The notes: generated by a model from the sequence alone, not told the origin. Shown: positions 18,422-27,592, numbered from the stretch's first letter. The stretch is DNA of 64,000 nt from Stutzerimonas kunmingensis (GCF_021432085.1 NZ_CP090366.1:558001-622000); one strand, 5' to 3'. Numbers and translations are program-made.

Positions 18422-19036
18422 TCACGCGGCGCTGAGCATTCCCTGTTTCTCGATAAAGGCGATGATTTCCTCGAGACCCTGGCCGACCTTCTGGTTGCTG
18501 AAGACGAACGGCCGCTCGCCGCGCATCTTGCGGGCGTCGCGATCCATCACCTCCAGCGAGGCACCGACCATGGGCGCCAGGTCGATCTTGTTGATCACCA
18601 GCAGGTCGGACTTGCAGATGCCCGGCCCGCCCTTGCGCGGCAGCTTGTCGCCGGCGGAGACGTCGATCACGTAGATGGTCAGGTCCGACAGCTCCGGGCT
18701 GAAGGTCGCCGAGAGGTTGTCGCCGCCGGACTCGACGATGATCAGGTCCAGGCCGGGAAAGCGCCGGTTGAGCTGCTCCACGGCCTCGAGGTTGATCGAG
18801 GCGTCCTCGCGAATCGCCGTATGCGGGCAGCCGCCGGTTTCCACACCGATGATGCGCTCGGGTGCCAGGGCTTCGTTACGCACGAGGAACTGGGCGTCTT
18901 CCTGGGTGTAGATGTCGTTGGTCACCACGGCGAGGTTGTAGCGGTCGCGCAGGGCCTGGCACAGGGCGAGGGTCAGGGCGGTCTTGCCGGAACCGACCGG
19001 CCCGCCAATGCCGACGCGCAGGGGTTGGGTGTTCAT
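18422..19036 (-). CDS. ureG: Urease accessory GTPase UreG
   Basis: SIMIBI GTPase that delivers nickel to apo-urease. 204 aa; Walker [12 protein letters not shown] (residues 10-20), the metal-binding CPH motif within [13 protein letters not shown], and NKIDLA for guanine recognition. Full length. A 360-base interval with a Pseudomonas-type repeat separates it from ureF. Confidence 0.97.
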   Translation of the reverse strand: MNTQPLRVGIGGPVGSGKTALTLALCQALRDRYNLAVVTNDIYTQEDAQFLVRNEALAPERIIGVETGGCPHTAIREDASINLEAVEQLNRRFPGLDLIIVESGGDNLSATFSPELSDLTIYVIDVSAGDKLPRKGGPGICKSDLLVINKIDLAPMVGASLEVMDRDARKMRGERPFVFSNQKVGQGLEEIIAFIEKQGMLSAA

Positions 19037-19396
19037 GGGTGGTCTCCTCTGGAAGGCAGTGAGGCTGCCTCGGGGTTGATGCGAAGGGCGTGCCGCTGCC
19101 GATTTGGGCAGGCATGGGATTCGTTGGCTGAGTGTGGTGATCGTGCCGCGAGAGCCGTGAAGGCCAGGGATGGCCCTTGCGCGGCGACCCTCGGAGCAGC
19201 GATGAAACGAGGGAAGTCGAGCGCAGCGAGGCCCGGATGCAGAGGCAAGACTTTTTGGTTCCTTTTGGGGGGCCGGCCATCCGGGCGATTGCCAAAAGGA
19301 ACTTGCCCAGCAGGGCGAAACCTAAGCCATCCGCCGTTGGCGCTGTCGAGCCGGCCGCCGCAAAAGGTGCCGCCAGCACCCACGTGCCAACACCTC
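19037..19396. repeat. Non-coding interval with a large Pseudomonas-type palindromic repeat between ureF and ureG
   Basis: No gene is convincing here. The core holds perfect 11-bp arms, GTTCCTTTTGG at 19258-19268 and its complement at 19292-19302, inside a wider block (about 19200-19345). The phrasing (aagactttttggttcctttt... ccaaaaggaac... agggcgaaac) resembles a common intergenic repeat of Pseudomonas chromosomes, recalled rather than searched. It splits the otherwise tightly overlapping accessory genes. Confidence 0.65.
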
Positions 19397-20089
19397 TCAT
19401 GACCTAAACAACCGACTGTACTGCCGCTCATGCGCCATGCTGGTCAGAACCAACCCGAACGGCGCGCTGCCCCAGGCCGCTTCCGGCAGTTCGCTGGCCT
19501 CCCGCTGCGCCTGGCTCAAGACCGACACCAGCTGCGAGGTCAAGCGTTGCGCCGCCTGCTGCCCCAGCGGCAGTGTCTTCATTAGCACCGCCAGCTGGTT
19601 TTCCAGCCAGCCCCACAACCAGGCGGCGAGAGCATCGGCGGGCGTGATCCGCCAGGCGCGGGCGGCCAGTGCCCAGGCAAGGGCCAGACCGGGCTCGTCG
19701 ACAGCGGCCAGGCAGTCACGCGCTGGCTGGTCGAGTTCCGGCAGGCCGTCGAGCAGCTGCGTCAGGGAATAGCCCATCTGCCGGCTTTCCAGCTGCAGTT
19801 CGCGGGTTTCGCGGCTGGCGCGGTGCCCGGCGGCGAGCTGTAACAGGCGCGGCCAGTTGTCCTGTGCCGCTGCTTCGCAATGTGCGAGCAGCAGCGGCGC
19901 CTCGAAGCGCGCGAGGTTGAGCAGCAGTTGATCCTCCAGCCAACGCCGAGCGCTGTCGGAGTCGTTCACCCAGCCGTTTTCCACCGCCATTTCCAGGCCC
20001 TGGGAATAGCTGTAGCCGCCGATCGGCAGCTGCGGACTGGCTAGCCGGAGCAGCGCCCAGGCCGAGCCGGGAGCGGCCGTCGCGTTCAC
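19397..20089 (-). CDS. ureF: Urease accessory protein UreF
   Basis: 230-aa all-helical protein that, with UreD, forms the tunnel through which UreG-borne nickel reaches urease. The family block SPQLPIGGYSYSQGLE lies near residues 18-33, and the conserved C-terminal MAHERQYSRLFRS tail that docks into UreD is intact. The ATG overlaps the ureE stop by 4 bases (20086-20089). Confidence 0.96.
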   Translation of the reverse strand: MNATAAPGSAWALLRLASPQLPIGGYSYSQGLEMAVENGWVNDSDSARRWLEDQLLLNLARFEAPLLLAHCEAAAQDNWPRLLQLAAGHRASRETRELQLESRQMGYSLTQLLDGLPELDQPARDCLAAVDEPGLALAWALAARAWRITPADALAAWLWGWLENQLAVLMKTLPLGQQAAQRLTSQLVSVLSQAQREASELPEAAWGSAPFGLVLTSMAHERQYSRLFRS

Positions 20090-20586
20090 GTCCGTACGCC
20101 GAACTGGTGCAGGCGCGGCGCGTAGCTGAACTCTGCCTCACCCGCGTGGGAATGGTGATGACCTCCGCCGTAGGCGCCATGCTCTGGCTGGAAGGGCGCC
20201 TCGATGTGTTCGACGCCGGCGCCCAGCTGCAACAGCATGTCCTTGAGCACGTAGTCGTCGAGCAGCCGCAGCCAGCCATCGCCAACCTGCAGGGCGACAT
20301 GGCGGTTGCCCAGGTGATAGGCCGCGCGGGTCAGTTCGAAAGCGCTGGCGCAGGTGACGTGCAGCAGTTGCTCGGGCCGAGCATGTACGCGCACGACACG
20401 GCCATCACCGGCGAGCAGGCATTCGCCATCGTGCAGCGGCGGCTGGCCGCGTTCGAGAAACAGGCCGACATCCTCGCCGCTGGTACTGAAGCAGCGCAGG
20501 CGACTCTTGCTGCGCGCGTCGTAGGTCAGTTCGAGTTCGGCCTGCCACTCGGGGCGGGCGTCGATGCGTTGGCGAATCACCAGCAT
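20086..20586 (-). CDS. ureE: Urease nickel metallochaperone UreE
   Basis: 166 aa with an N-terminal peptide-binding domain (about 1-72) and a C-terminal metal-binding domain (about 75-150). The nickel histidine of the dimer interface is expected in the LGNRHVALQV block, and the C-terminal segment has extra histidines (GGGHHHSHAG). First gene of the accessory operon, 37 bases after a sigma-54 promoter. Confidence 0.95.
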   Translation of the reverse strand: MLVIRQRIDARPEWQAELELTYDARSKSRLRCFSTSGEDVGLFLERGQPPLHDGECLLAGDGRVVRVHARPEQLLHVTCASAFELTRAAYHLGNRHVALQVGDGWLRLLDDYVLKDMLLQLGAGVEHIEAPFQPEHGAYGGGHHHSHAGEAEFSYAPRLHQFGVRT

Positions 20587-20622
20587 GAGCAGAGTTCCGG
20601 TCGGATCGTTTCCGGAACAAGA

Positions 20623-20637
20623 GCAAGTGGCTTGCCA
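20623..20637 (-). promoter_or_regulatory. Sigma-54 (-24/-12) promoter of ureE
   Basis: Read on the minus strand the site is TGGCAAGCCACTTGC followed by T. It matches TGGCAcG-N4-TTGCW with one difference and correct GG-N10-GC spacing. It ends 37 bases before the ureE ATG. Confidence 0.85.
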
Positions 20638-20703
20638 ACCGGCCCCATGTATCGCGATCGCGGCGCCTTTCGGGCATGCGTGCCTGATAATGGGGCTTTG
20701 AGC

Positions 20704-20718
20704 GCACCGTCATAGTGC
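20704..20718. promoter_or_regulatory. NtrC-like enhancer site upstream of ureE
   Basis: Minus strand GCACTATGACGGTGC, 12 of 15 identical to the recalled glnA NtrC site GCACTATATTGGTGC. It lies about 70-80 bases above the ureE sigma-54 promoter, a usual enhancer distance. The surrounding GCGCAC/GTGCGC arms extend the symmetry. Confidence 0.65.
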
Positions 20719-20749
20719 GCCTGTCGGGGTCGGGTAAGGTGCGTGCGCC

Positions 20750-21253
20750 TTACTGGTGCAGGTCGCGCACCATGTACACGGCGGGGATCTGGTAGCTGGC
20801 CAGGTTGCCGGCCTGCGGCGGGTCGAGTTCGTCGTGGGCTTCGTAGCCCAGACGCGACCAGAAACCGGTGGAGTCCTGCACCGACACCAGTGCCGAATAG
20901 CGCAGCTGTGCGGCGCCGGCCTGTTGCAGGTTATGCCGCACCAGTGCCGGGCCGATGCCGCGGCCGGCGGCCCGTCCGGCCACGGCCAGGTCATGCAGGT
21001 AAAGGCAATCGGCTTCGCCGTCGGTGCAGAACTCCCCGTCCAGCGGCGTCACTTTACCCAGTCGTGAGTGGTAGGCGAACAGATAGGCGCACACCCCCTC
21101 GTCATCCTCGGCCACCCACGCCAACTGCGGAAATGTCGCCAGACGTGAACGGATCACCGCCTCGTCTTCCAGGACCTCGGCGGCATAGGATTCTTCCTGG
21201 ATCGCCAGGACGGCAGGGATATCGCGTTCCTGCATCGCTCTCAACTGGTACAT
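20750..21253 (-). CDS. GNAT-family acetyltransferase
   Basis: 167 aa with GNAT layout; the acetyl-CoA P-loop region is GRAAGRGIGPALV (about residues 91-103) and YLHDLAVAG the preceding strand. The substrate is unknown. The ATG at 21253 is preferred over a GTG one codon earlier. Its 3' end abuts the ureE upstream region, so the ureE enhancer lies between the two genes. Confidence 0.83.
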   Translation of the reverse strand: MYQLRAMQERDIPAVLAIQEESYAAEVLEDEAVIRSRLATFPQLAWVAEDDEGVCAYLFAYHSRLGKVTPLDGEFCTDGEADCLYLHDLAVAGRAAGRGIGPALVRHNLQQAGAAQLRYSALVSVQDSTGFWSRLGYEAHDELDPPQAGNLASYQIPAVYMVRDLHQ

Positions 21254-21501
21254 CACGGCTACACTCGAACGCCGCGAAACGCCGCGCGGCTCGGCAAAAA
21301 GCCGGCGATCATACGCGAAATGCCAGCGTTCCGCTTGCCGCCGGGCGGCGCGTCCGGGCTCAGTCAGCGCACGTAGCGGAACGGACAGGGCGGTGACGCC
21401 AGCGTCCTGGCTGGGCTGAATGGTTTCAGCTGATTGGTGCAGCGGTGCGACAAGATGACAGGCATAATGGTTAGCCTGCTAACAAGTGGCTGAGGCCTGC
21501 G

Positions 21502-22368
21502 TTGAACGATCACCATCACCCGCTCTACGGCGTTCTGCTGATATTGCTGTCGGGCCTGTTGCTGGCCAGTCATGACGGGCTGGCCAAACACCTCTCGGAA
21601 ATCTACCCGGTGTTTCTGGTCATCTGGGCCCGTTACGTCGCGCAGACGGTGCTGATGACCGCGCTGTTCGTGCCGCGCATGGGCCAGCGCGTGTTTCGCA
21701 CCCTGCGCCCGTGGCCACAGTTGCTGCGCGGGTTGAGCCTGGTCAGCGTGAGCCTGCTGTTCATCAACGGCCTGCATTTCATCCCGCTGGCCGAGGCCAC
21801 CGCGGTGATCTTTCTGACACCGGTGCTGGTGACCATCGCTTCGGCGCTGCTGGGCGAGCGGGTCAGCCGCAGTCAGTGGCTGGCCGTGGGCTTCGGTCTG
21901 CTCGGGGTGGTGATCATCGTGCGCCCCGGTTCGGCGCTGTTCACGCCGGCGGTGCTGTTGCCCTTCGGCGCGGCGCTGTCGTTCACTGTGTATCAGCTGG
22001 TGACCCGGCGCCTGGCCGGTACCGACCACCCGGTGACCAGCAACTACCTGACCAGCCTGGTCGGCTGTGTGACCTTGAGCGTGCTGGTGGTCTTCAACTG
22101 GCGTACGCCAACGCTGCACGACGCGCTGCTGATGGGCGCGCTCGGTGGCATGGCGATGCTCGGTCACCTGCTGCTGACCAATGCCTTCCGCTTCGCCAGC
22201 GCGGCGACGCTGGCGCCGTTTACCTACGGGCAGATCGTGTTCGCCGGGGTGGTCGGCTATGTCGCCTTCGATCACGCGCCGGATGCCGGGGCGCTGATCG
22301 GTATGGCGGTGATCATCGCCAGCGGCCTGTGCATGGCCTATGTGCAGCGCCGCCAGGGGCCGGCCTAG
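21502..22368 (+). CDS. DMT (EamA) family transporter
   Basis: 288 aa with ten hydrophobic helices in two EamA repeats (about 8-140 and 150-285), typical of drug/metabolite exporters. The substrate is unknown. The start is a TTG at 21502: an in-frame stop lies 30 bases upstream, TGAGG sits 6 bases before it, and no ATG exists before the first helix. An H-rich NDHHHP follows the initiator. Confidence 0.85.
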
Positions 22369-22474
22369 GGATAAACAGCGAAAATGTGCCATTCGGCCGA
22401 CCAGGCAGCTTCTCAACAACACTGAAATGAAAAGACAGGGCGAATCGACCCTTGCGTGCACCCATGGAGCCTAT

Positions 22475-23338
22475 ATGCCGCGACTCTCTCATCACGACCT
22501 GCGCCGCAACTTTCGCGAGCTGCTGAACGCCGACCGCTGCTTCCACACCGCCTCGGTGTTCGACCCGATGTCCGCGCGCATCGCCGCCGACCTCGGTTTC
22601 GAAGTGGGCATCCTCGGCGGCTCGGTGGCCTCGCTGCAGGTCCTCGCCGCGCCGGACTTCAACCTCATCACCTTGAGCGAGTTCGTCGAGCAGGCCACGC
22701 GTATCTGCCGCGTCGCTCAGCTGCCGGTACTGGCCGACGCCGACCATGGCTACGGCAACGCGCTGAACGTGATGCGCACCGTCTCCGAACTGGAGCGCGC
22801 CGGGATTTCCGCGCTGACCATCGAGGACACCCTGCTGCCGCCCAAATTCGGCCGCCGCTCCACCGACCTCATCGGCATGTTCGAGGCGGTCGGTAAGATC
22901 CGCGCGGCGCTGGAGGCGCGGGTCGATCCGGAAATGGCCATCATCGGCCGGACGAATGCCGGCGTGATCGGCTTCGAGGAAGTCATCGCCCGCGCCCAGG
23001 CCTACGAGAAGGCCGGCGCCGATGCGATCTGCCTGGTCGGCATCGAAGATTTCGACCACCTGGAGAGCATCGCCAGCCAGCTCAGCAAGCCGCTGATGCT
23101 GGTCACCTACGGCAACCCCAACCTGCGCGACAACGCGCGGCTGGCGGCGCTCGGCGTGCGCATCGTGGTCAACGGCCACGCGGCCTACTTCGCGGCGATC
23201 AAGGCGACCTACGACTGCCTGCGCGAGCAGCGCCAGGTCGATGCGCTGGACCTGAACGCTTCGCAGCTGTCGGTCAAGTACTCCACCGCGGACGAGTACG
23301 TCGTCTGGGCCGAGGAGTACATGCAGGTCAAGGAATGA
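22475..23338 (+). CDS. Oxaloacetate decarboxylase-like member of the PEP mutase/isocitrate lyase superfamily
   Basis: 287 aa. The [12 protein letters not shown] loop (about residues 87-98) and [12 protein letters not shown] carry the Mg-binding aspartates and glutamate of the superfamily. By recall it belongs to the PA4872-type oxaloacetate decarboxylases of Pseudomonas, which have the lyase fold but decarboxylate oxaloacetate to pyruvate. The ATG at 22475 follows CATGGAG; an upstream frame to 22340 is not coding-like. The urease neighbourhood matches that recalled for P. aeruginosa. Confidence 0.87.
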
Positions 23339-23345
23339 GGCGCGC

Positions 23346-24071
23346 TCAGAACAGCTGACGCTCGGCGCGGAAGGTGAGCAGCCCGTCGCAACGCGGGTTC
23401 TGTCCCGAGTAGGCGCTGCACGCCTGGCCGCTCAGGCTGGAGTCGCTGTAGGACAGGTTCAGCTGCAGGCCCAGCCAGGGCCGCGAGAGGTCGAGCGACC
23501 AGTCGCTGAACAGGTCCACGCTGTCGCCACCGCCGAGATAATGCGGTGCGGCCAGCGCGTGGCTTGAGTACTTCACGCGGACGCCGACGGCGAAAGGCGT
23601 CACCGTGCCCAGGTCCAGATAAAGCGTGCTGTCGGTACGCCCGGCGGCGCTGTTCAGCGCCGCGCCGAGGCGCCGGTCGCCCAGCGTCAGGCCACCGTAG
23701 TATTCGTGACGATCCCATTCGGGCAGTTCCGGAAAGCTGTAGCGCATCAGGCCGATCTCGTAGCCGAGTTGGTCATGATCGTTCTGCTGCACATAGCCGA
23801 GATAGGAATTCACCTCGAGTTGCCTTCCGTCGACCAATCCGACGCTGGGGGACCACTGCCCGACATACAGCCCGCTGGCATGGGTGAGATCGAGTCCGCC
23901 ATGGAATGCATTGCCGGTGCTCGGTTGCACCAGCCCCTGAGCCATGCTGCGGGCGGGCTCGGTGCTCAGCTTGAGGTCGAAGGTGCCCAGTTCGCGCTCA
24001 AGCACCTGTGGTTCGCTGGCGCAGCCCCCTGCCAGGAGCAGGCTGGTTATGATCGGTAAGATGCGCTTCAT
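23346..24071 (-). CDS. TorF-family putative outer-membrane porin
   Basis: 241 aa. N-terminal export signal MKRILPIITSLLLAGGC with a cysteine at 17 (a weak lipobox, so it could be a lipoprotein or cleaved just after). The rest alternates in beta-strand fashion with aromatic girdles and ends in RQLF, a C-terminal phenylalanine typical of outer-membrane barrels. The layout fits the TIGR02001/TorF class; the function is not established. The stop lies 7 bases past the convergent decarboxylase gene. Confidence 0.72.
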   Translation of the reverse strand: MKRILPIITSLLLAGGCASEPQVLERELGTFDLKLSTEPARSMAQGLVQPSTGNAFHGGLDLTHASGLYVGQWSPSVGLVDGRQLEVNSYLGYVQQNDHDQLGYEIGLMRYSFPELPEWDRHEYYGGLTLGDRRLGAALNSAAGRTDSTLYLDLGTVTPFAVGVRVKYSSHALAAPHYLGGGDSVDLFSDWSLDLSRPWLGLQLNLSYSDSSLSGQACSAYSGQNPRCDGLLTFRAERQLF

Positions 24072-24273
24072 GCTGGCTGCCCTGCCGGTTCGCAAATGCC
24101 CGAGGCGCTGAGCCGTCGGCGTGAACCGGGGCAGGATAGGCGACTGTGCCGCTCGGGCAGCGCCATCCGTCGATTGCCCGGAGTCATTCGATGGGCGGTA
24201 TCGCCTGGGGTGAGCATCCGCCCGCGCAATGACTCCAAAGCAGAACAGCATTGAGCCGATGCGGGAGGTGAGC

Positions 24274-24540
24274 ATGGCTACAGGTTGGGCAGGTGACGGT
24301 GCCGTCCAGGAGCAGATCGACAGTACCGTCGAAGACGCAGTGCAGCGCGCCCGCAGCAAGCTCGCCCGCGGCGAGAGCCTCAAGCATTGCGAGGAGTGCG
24401 GCGCGGCCATTCCCGAAGCGCGGCGCCAGGCAGTGCCCGGCGTCAGGCTGTGCATCAAGTGCCAGGCCGAGCAGGACAAGGAAGACGCCAGGTTCAGCGG
24501 CTACAACCGCCGTGGCAGCAAGGACAGCCAGCTGCGTTGA
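24274..24540 (+). CDS. DksA/TraR-type C4 zinc-finger protein (YbiI-like)
   Basis: 88 aa. C-x2-C-x17-C-x2-C zinc finger in residues 39-64 (CEECGAAIPEAR...CIKC), preceded by a short helix and followed by a basic tail. It lacks the long coiled coil of DksA, so it may not reach into the RNA-polymerase channel; the role is unknown. GGGAGGTG lies 8 bases before the ATG. It converges with the GAF kinase gene, whose stop abuts its own. Confidence 0.86.
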   Translation: MATGWAGDGAVQEQIDSTVEDAVQRARSKLARGESLKHCEECGAAIPEARRQAVPGVRLCIKCQAEQDKEDARFSGYNRRGSKDSQLR

Positions 24541-25722
24541 TCAGGCGCGCCGCAGCGGCATGCGGAAGGTGAAGGTGGTACCGGCTTCGGCGCTGGAGGT
24601 TACCCGCATGCCGCCGCCATGGGCTTTGGCCACCTGATCGACGATGAACAGCCCGAGCCCAAGCCCGTTGCGCGAGGTGTCGTCTTCCTGGGAATAGGCA
24701 TGGAACAGTTGTTCTAGCCGTTCAGCTGGGATCGGTGTGCCGCGGTTGTGTACCAATAGCTGGAAATGCCCGTCGACTATTTCGGCTTTCACGATTACCG
24801 GGCCGGTACTGGCGCCATGGTGCAGCGCGTTGGTGATCAGGTTGGCCAGCAGTTGGGCGATCCGGTCCGGGTCGCACTCGAACACCGGCAGCTCCGGCAG
24901 CTGGTCAAGCAACACCCGGCGTGGATAGGCGGTACGCAGCTCGTTGACCACCTGCGATAGAACAAGATGCAAGTTGGCCGAGGCCGTCCAGTTCAGCGGT
25001 ATGCCATTGCCCAGCTGGCCGCGGGCGAAATCCAGCAGATCATCGACCATGCGCGAGGCGCGTTGACTGGACGTGCGTACATGCTCGGCGAGTCGTTGCG
25101 TATCGGGTTCCGTAGAGCGCCGGACTAACAGATCGCTAGCCGCCTGGATCGAGGCCAGTGGGGTGCGCAGATCATGGCCGAGCAGGGCGATGAACTGCTC
25201 GCGCTGGTGGCCGGTGGTGCGCTCGTTGGCCAACGCCGCACGCGTGGCCTGCTGCTGCTCCTCGGCTTCGATCTGCAGCGTCAGCAGGCGTGCGAAGGAT
25301 TCGAACATCGCCCGTGTTGCAGGGCTGGAGAGGTCGCGTGGCTCCGGGTCGAGCGCACAGAGCGTGCCGAAGAAACTGCCGTCGGCGCGCAGCACCGGCA
25401 CCGAGATATAGCTTTCGAAGCCGTACATCTGCGGTGTGTGATGCTTGCAGTAGTCGGGGTCCGCGCTCACCTGGCTGATGATAATCGGCTGCTGCGAAGC
25501 GTGGATTTCGCTGCACAGCGTGGTGGTCACGTCGAGTTCACCGCCAACCTTCAGGCCGAACTCGATGCGGTCGAGCACGGCGCAGGCCGTCCAGGAATTT
25601 TCGGTAACCCGAGCGACCGCAGCGAAGCGCAATCCGGTTGTTTCGCTGACGACTTGCAGGATGGCCGGGACGGCGCTGATGCGCTGGACGGTGAGCAGGT
25701 CGTCGAGGATGGATCGCACCAT
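24541..25722 (-). CDS. GAF-domain sensor histidine kinase
   Basis: 393 aa, soluble. GAF domain about residues 15-155, HisKA about 170-240 with LLGHDLRTPLAS (phospho-His), and HATPase_c about 280-390 with NLITNALHHG and GLGLGLFIV boxes. No membrane segment, so it probably senses a cytoplasmic ligand or redox signal. No response regulator is adjacent. The ATG at 25722 is chosen because an earlier in-frame GTG (25758) lies inside the terminator of the NCS1 permease gene. Confidence 0.87.
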   Translation of the reverse strand: MVRSILDDLLTVQRISAVPAILQVVSETTGLRFAAVARVTENSWTACAVLDRIEFGLKVGGELDVTTTLCSEIHASQQPIIISQVSADPDYCKHHTPQMYGFESYISVPVLRADGSFFGTLCALDPEPRDLSSPATRAMFESFARLLTLQIEAEEQQQATRAALANERTTGHQREQFIALLGHDLRTPLASIQAASDLLVRRSTEPDTQRLAEHVRTSSQRASRMVDDLLDFARGQLGNGIPLNWTASANLHLVLSQVVNELRTAYPRRVLLDQLPELPVFECDPDRIAQLLANLITNALHHGASTGPVIVKAEIVDGHFQLLVHNRGTPIPAERLEQLFHAYSQEDDTSRNGLGLGLFIVDQVAKAHGGGMRVTSSAEAGTTFTFRMPLRRA

Positions 25723-25742
25723 CTGCAGGCCCTGAGCGACGT

Positions 25743-25774
25743 AAAAAAGGCCGGCCACTTTAACATGGCCGACC
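25743..25774 (-). terminator. Rho-independent terminator of the NCS1 permease gene
   Basis: Minus-strand 9-bp stem (arms 25766-25774 and 25749-25757, one G-T pair), 8-base loop, then six Ts (25748-25743). It lies 17 bases after the permease stop. Confidence 0.85.
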
Positions 25775-25791
25775 TCTGCAGCAGGCGCCGG

Positions 25792-27264
25792 TCAGCCGAG
25801 CGGAGCGGGTTGCCCCGCCCGAGCGAGCAGCGACTGGTTGCGCATCAACCCGTAGTGCAGCACCCCGCCGAACAGCGCGCCCAGCAGCCAGGCGAAGCCG
25901 GACAGATTTTCCAGCCCAGGCACCCACACCGAGGCCACCGAAAACAGCGCGCTGACGCCGAAGGCGATCATCGCCTTGCGGTTCCAGCCGGCATTGAAGT
26001 GGTAGATCCCGCTGCGCTCGGTGGAGAACAGCTGCTGCAGGTCCAGATGCTGGCGGCGAACCAGGTAATAGTCGGCGACGATGATGCCGTAAAGCGGCGC
26101 CAGCACCGCGCCCAGCGTGTCGACGAAGGCGGCAATACCCACCTCGCTGATGAAGGCCACCCACAGCGCGCCGATGAAGAAGGCGATGGCCGCGGTAATG
26201 AAACCGCCGGTACGCGCGCTGATCCTGGCCGGTGCCAGGTTGGCGATGTCGTAGGCCGGCGGGATGAAGTTGGCGACCAGGTTGATGCCGACCGTGGCGG
26301 CAAAGAAGGTGATGGCGGCCACCACTGTCAGGGTCACGTTGTCGATGCGCGCGACGATGTCGGTGGGGTTGGTCAGCGTTTCGCCGAACACCACCACGGT
26401 CCCGGCGGTGATCACCAGCGCGATCAGCGAGAAGATCGCCAGGCTCACCGGCAGACCGAGGAAGTTGCCGATGCGCATCTGCCGTTCGCTCTTCACGAAA
26501 CGGGCGAAGTCGCCGTAGTTGATCACCACGGCGGCGAAGTAGGCGACCATGGTGCCGACCACCGCGGCGAACGCGGCGATCGGTCCGCCAGCGTGCTCTC
26601 CGCTGCCGCTGAAGATGTCGCCGAGGGCGCCGAGCAGACTCGGGCCGGCCTGATACCAGATGGCTATCATCAGTACGATCATCACCAAGTAGACAAGCGG
26701 GCCGGCCCAGTTGAGAAAGCGCGTTACCCAGTCGACGCCACGGACGAACAGCGCCACCTGGAACACGCAGACGATCACGTAGGCGGCCCAGTCGATGGCG
26801 GTCAGGCCGAGCAGCGTGGCGGCCTGTGGCTCGCTGCCGAGCAGTGTCCGCAGCAACAGGGCCACCGCGGTCGAGGCGAAATAGGTCTGCACGCCGTACC
26901 AGAAGATCGCGACGATGCCGCGTACCACCGCCGGGAAATTCGCGCCGCGTACCCCCATGCTCGCCCGCGCCATCACCGGGAACGGAATGCCGTACTTCAC
27001 GCTGGGCTTGCCGGTGAGCTGCACCAGGCCCATGACGATGAAACCGGCCAGCACGATGCCCGCCAAGACCGCCCAGCCATTGAGGCCGTAACTGATGAAC
27101 AGCGTGGCTGCGAGGGTGTAGCCGAACAGGCTCTGGATGTCGTTGGACCACACATTGAAGATCTCGAACCAGCCCCATTTGCGCTCAGCCGGGGCAAGTG
27201 GCGCGAGATCGGCGTTGTACAGGCTGGGATCGATCTGCTTGATCTGGAAATCGTCATGGTTCAT
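25792..27264 (-). CDS. NCS1-family nucleobase/hydantoin/allantoin permease
   Basis: 490 aa with twelve membrane helices and a soluble N-terminal lead; NDIQSLFGYTLAA and GVRGANFPAVVRG resemble the substrate/cation-site helices of NCS1 proteins such as Mhp1. The exact substrate (cytosine, uracil, allantoin or hydantoin) cannot be decided. The start at 27264 (MNHDDFQIKQ) follows GGAGGGCGC-like sequence. Two identical-looking TGTATACA-type operators lie upstream (27290-27424) and a terminator follows. Confidence 0.9.
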   Translation of the reverse strand: MNHDDFQIKQIDPSLYNADLAPLAPAERKWGWFEIFNVWSNDIQSLFGYTLAATLFISYGLNGWAVLAGIVLAGFIVMGLVQLTGKPSVKYGIPFPVMARASMGVRGANFPAVVRGIVAIFWYGVQTYFASTAVALLLRTLLGSEPQAATLLGLTAIDWAAYVIVCVFQVALFVRGVDWVTRFLNWAGPLVYLVMIVLMIAIWYQAGPSLLGALGDIFSGSGEHAGGPIAAFAAVVGTMVAYFAAVVINYGDFARFVKSERQMRIGNFLGLPVSLAIFSLIALVITAGTVVVFGETLTNPTDIVARIDNVTLTVVAAITFFAATVGINLVANFIPPAYDIANLAPARISARTGGFITAAIAFFIGALWVAFISEVGIAAFVDTLGAVLAPLYGIIVADYYLVRRQHLDLQQLFSTERSGIYHFNAGWNRKAMIAFGVSALFSVASVWVPGLENLSGFAWLLGALFGGVLHYGLMRNQSLLARAGQPAPLG

Positions 27265-27289
27265 GGGAGGGCGCTCTGAGCAAGACTGT

Positions 27290-27306
27290 GGATTTTTTGT
27301 ATGCAG
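27290..27306. promoter_or_regulatory. Operator-like copy 1, GGATTTTTTGTATGCAG
   Basis: 17-base block 26 bases upstream of the NCS1 start, repeated with one change at 27408-27424. The core TGTATGCA (27298-27305) is a near palindrome of the type bound by GntR-family regulators. Confidence 0.55.
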
Positions 27307-27407
27307 TTCTTGTTCCGCGTAAGGCAGAGCTCGCGAATTGATCGGCTGTGGCGCAGCGCGCTGTGTCGCCAACCCCTGGATTCTAGGCCCTCTCAGACAG
27401 TTCGCCT

Positions 27408-27424
27408 GGATTTTTTGTATACAG
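27408..27424. promoter_or_regulatory. Operator-like copy 2, GGATTTTTTGTATACAG
   Basis: Same orientation as copy 1, 118 bases further from the permease start; the core TGTATACA (27416-27423) is a perfect palindrome. The T6 run beside it is shared by both copies. Confidence 0.58.
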
Positions 27425-27534
27425 AAAGGGTGGCGAGTTTAGGCGGGTAGAGTGCAAAGCCCTGTCTGTGGATGCGCCGCTCGAGAGCCTGAGGTGCGTG
27501 CAGTGCACCAGCAGGGTGCTTTCCGATGGCACAT

Positions 27535-27566
27535 AAAAAAGCCAGGCCTGCGTGGGGCCTGGCTTT
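27535..27566 (-). terminator. Rho-independent terminator of the curlin-repeat gene
   Basis: Minus-strand stem of 11 bp (arms 27556-27566 and 27538-27548, GCCAGGCC core), a 7-base loop and a T-run from 27540 down to 27535. It lies 27 bases past the stop codon. Confidence 0.88.
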
Positions 27567-27592
27567 CCGACCGAATCGGCCGATGGACGCGA

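Noticed and set aside
19033..19431. 132-codon minus-strand frame over the ureF-ureG interval
   Set aside because: Lies over the palindromic repeat block, has no ribosome site or family features and overlaps both genes.
25174..27279. 701-codon plus-strand frame antisense to the GAF kinase and permease
   Set aside because: Spans two real genes and a terminator on the other strand; low-complexity charged composition.
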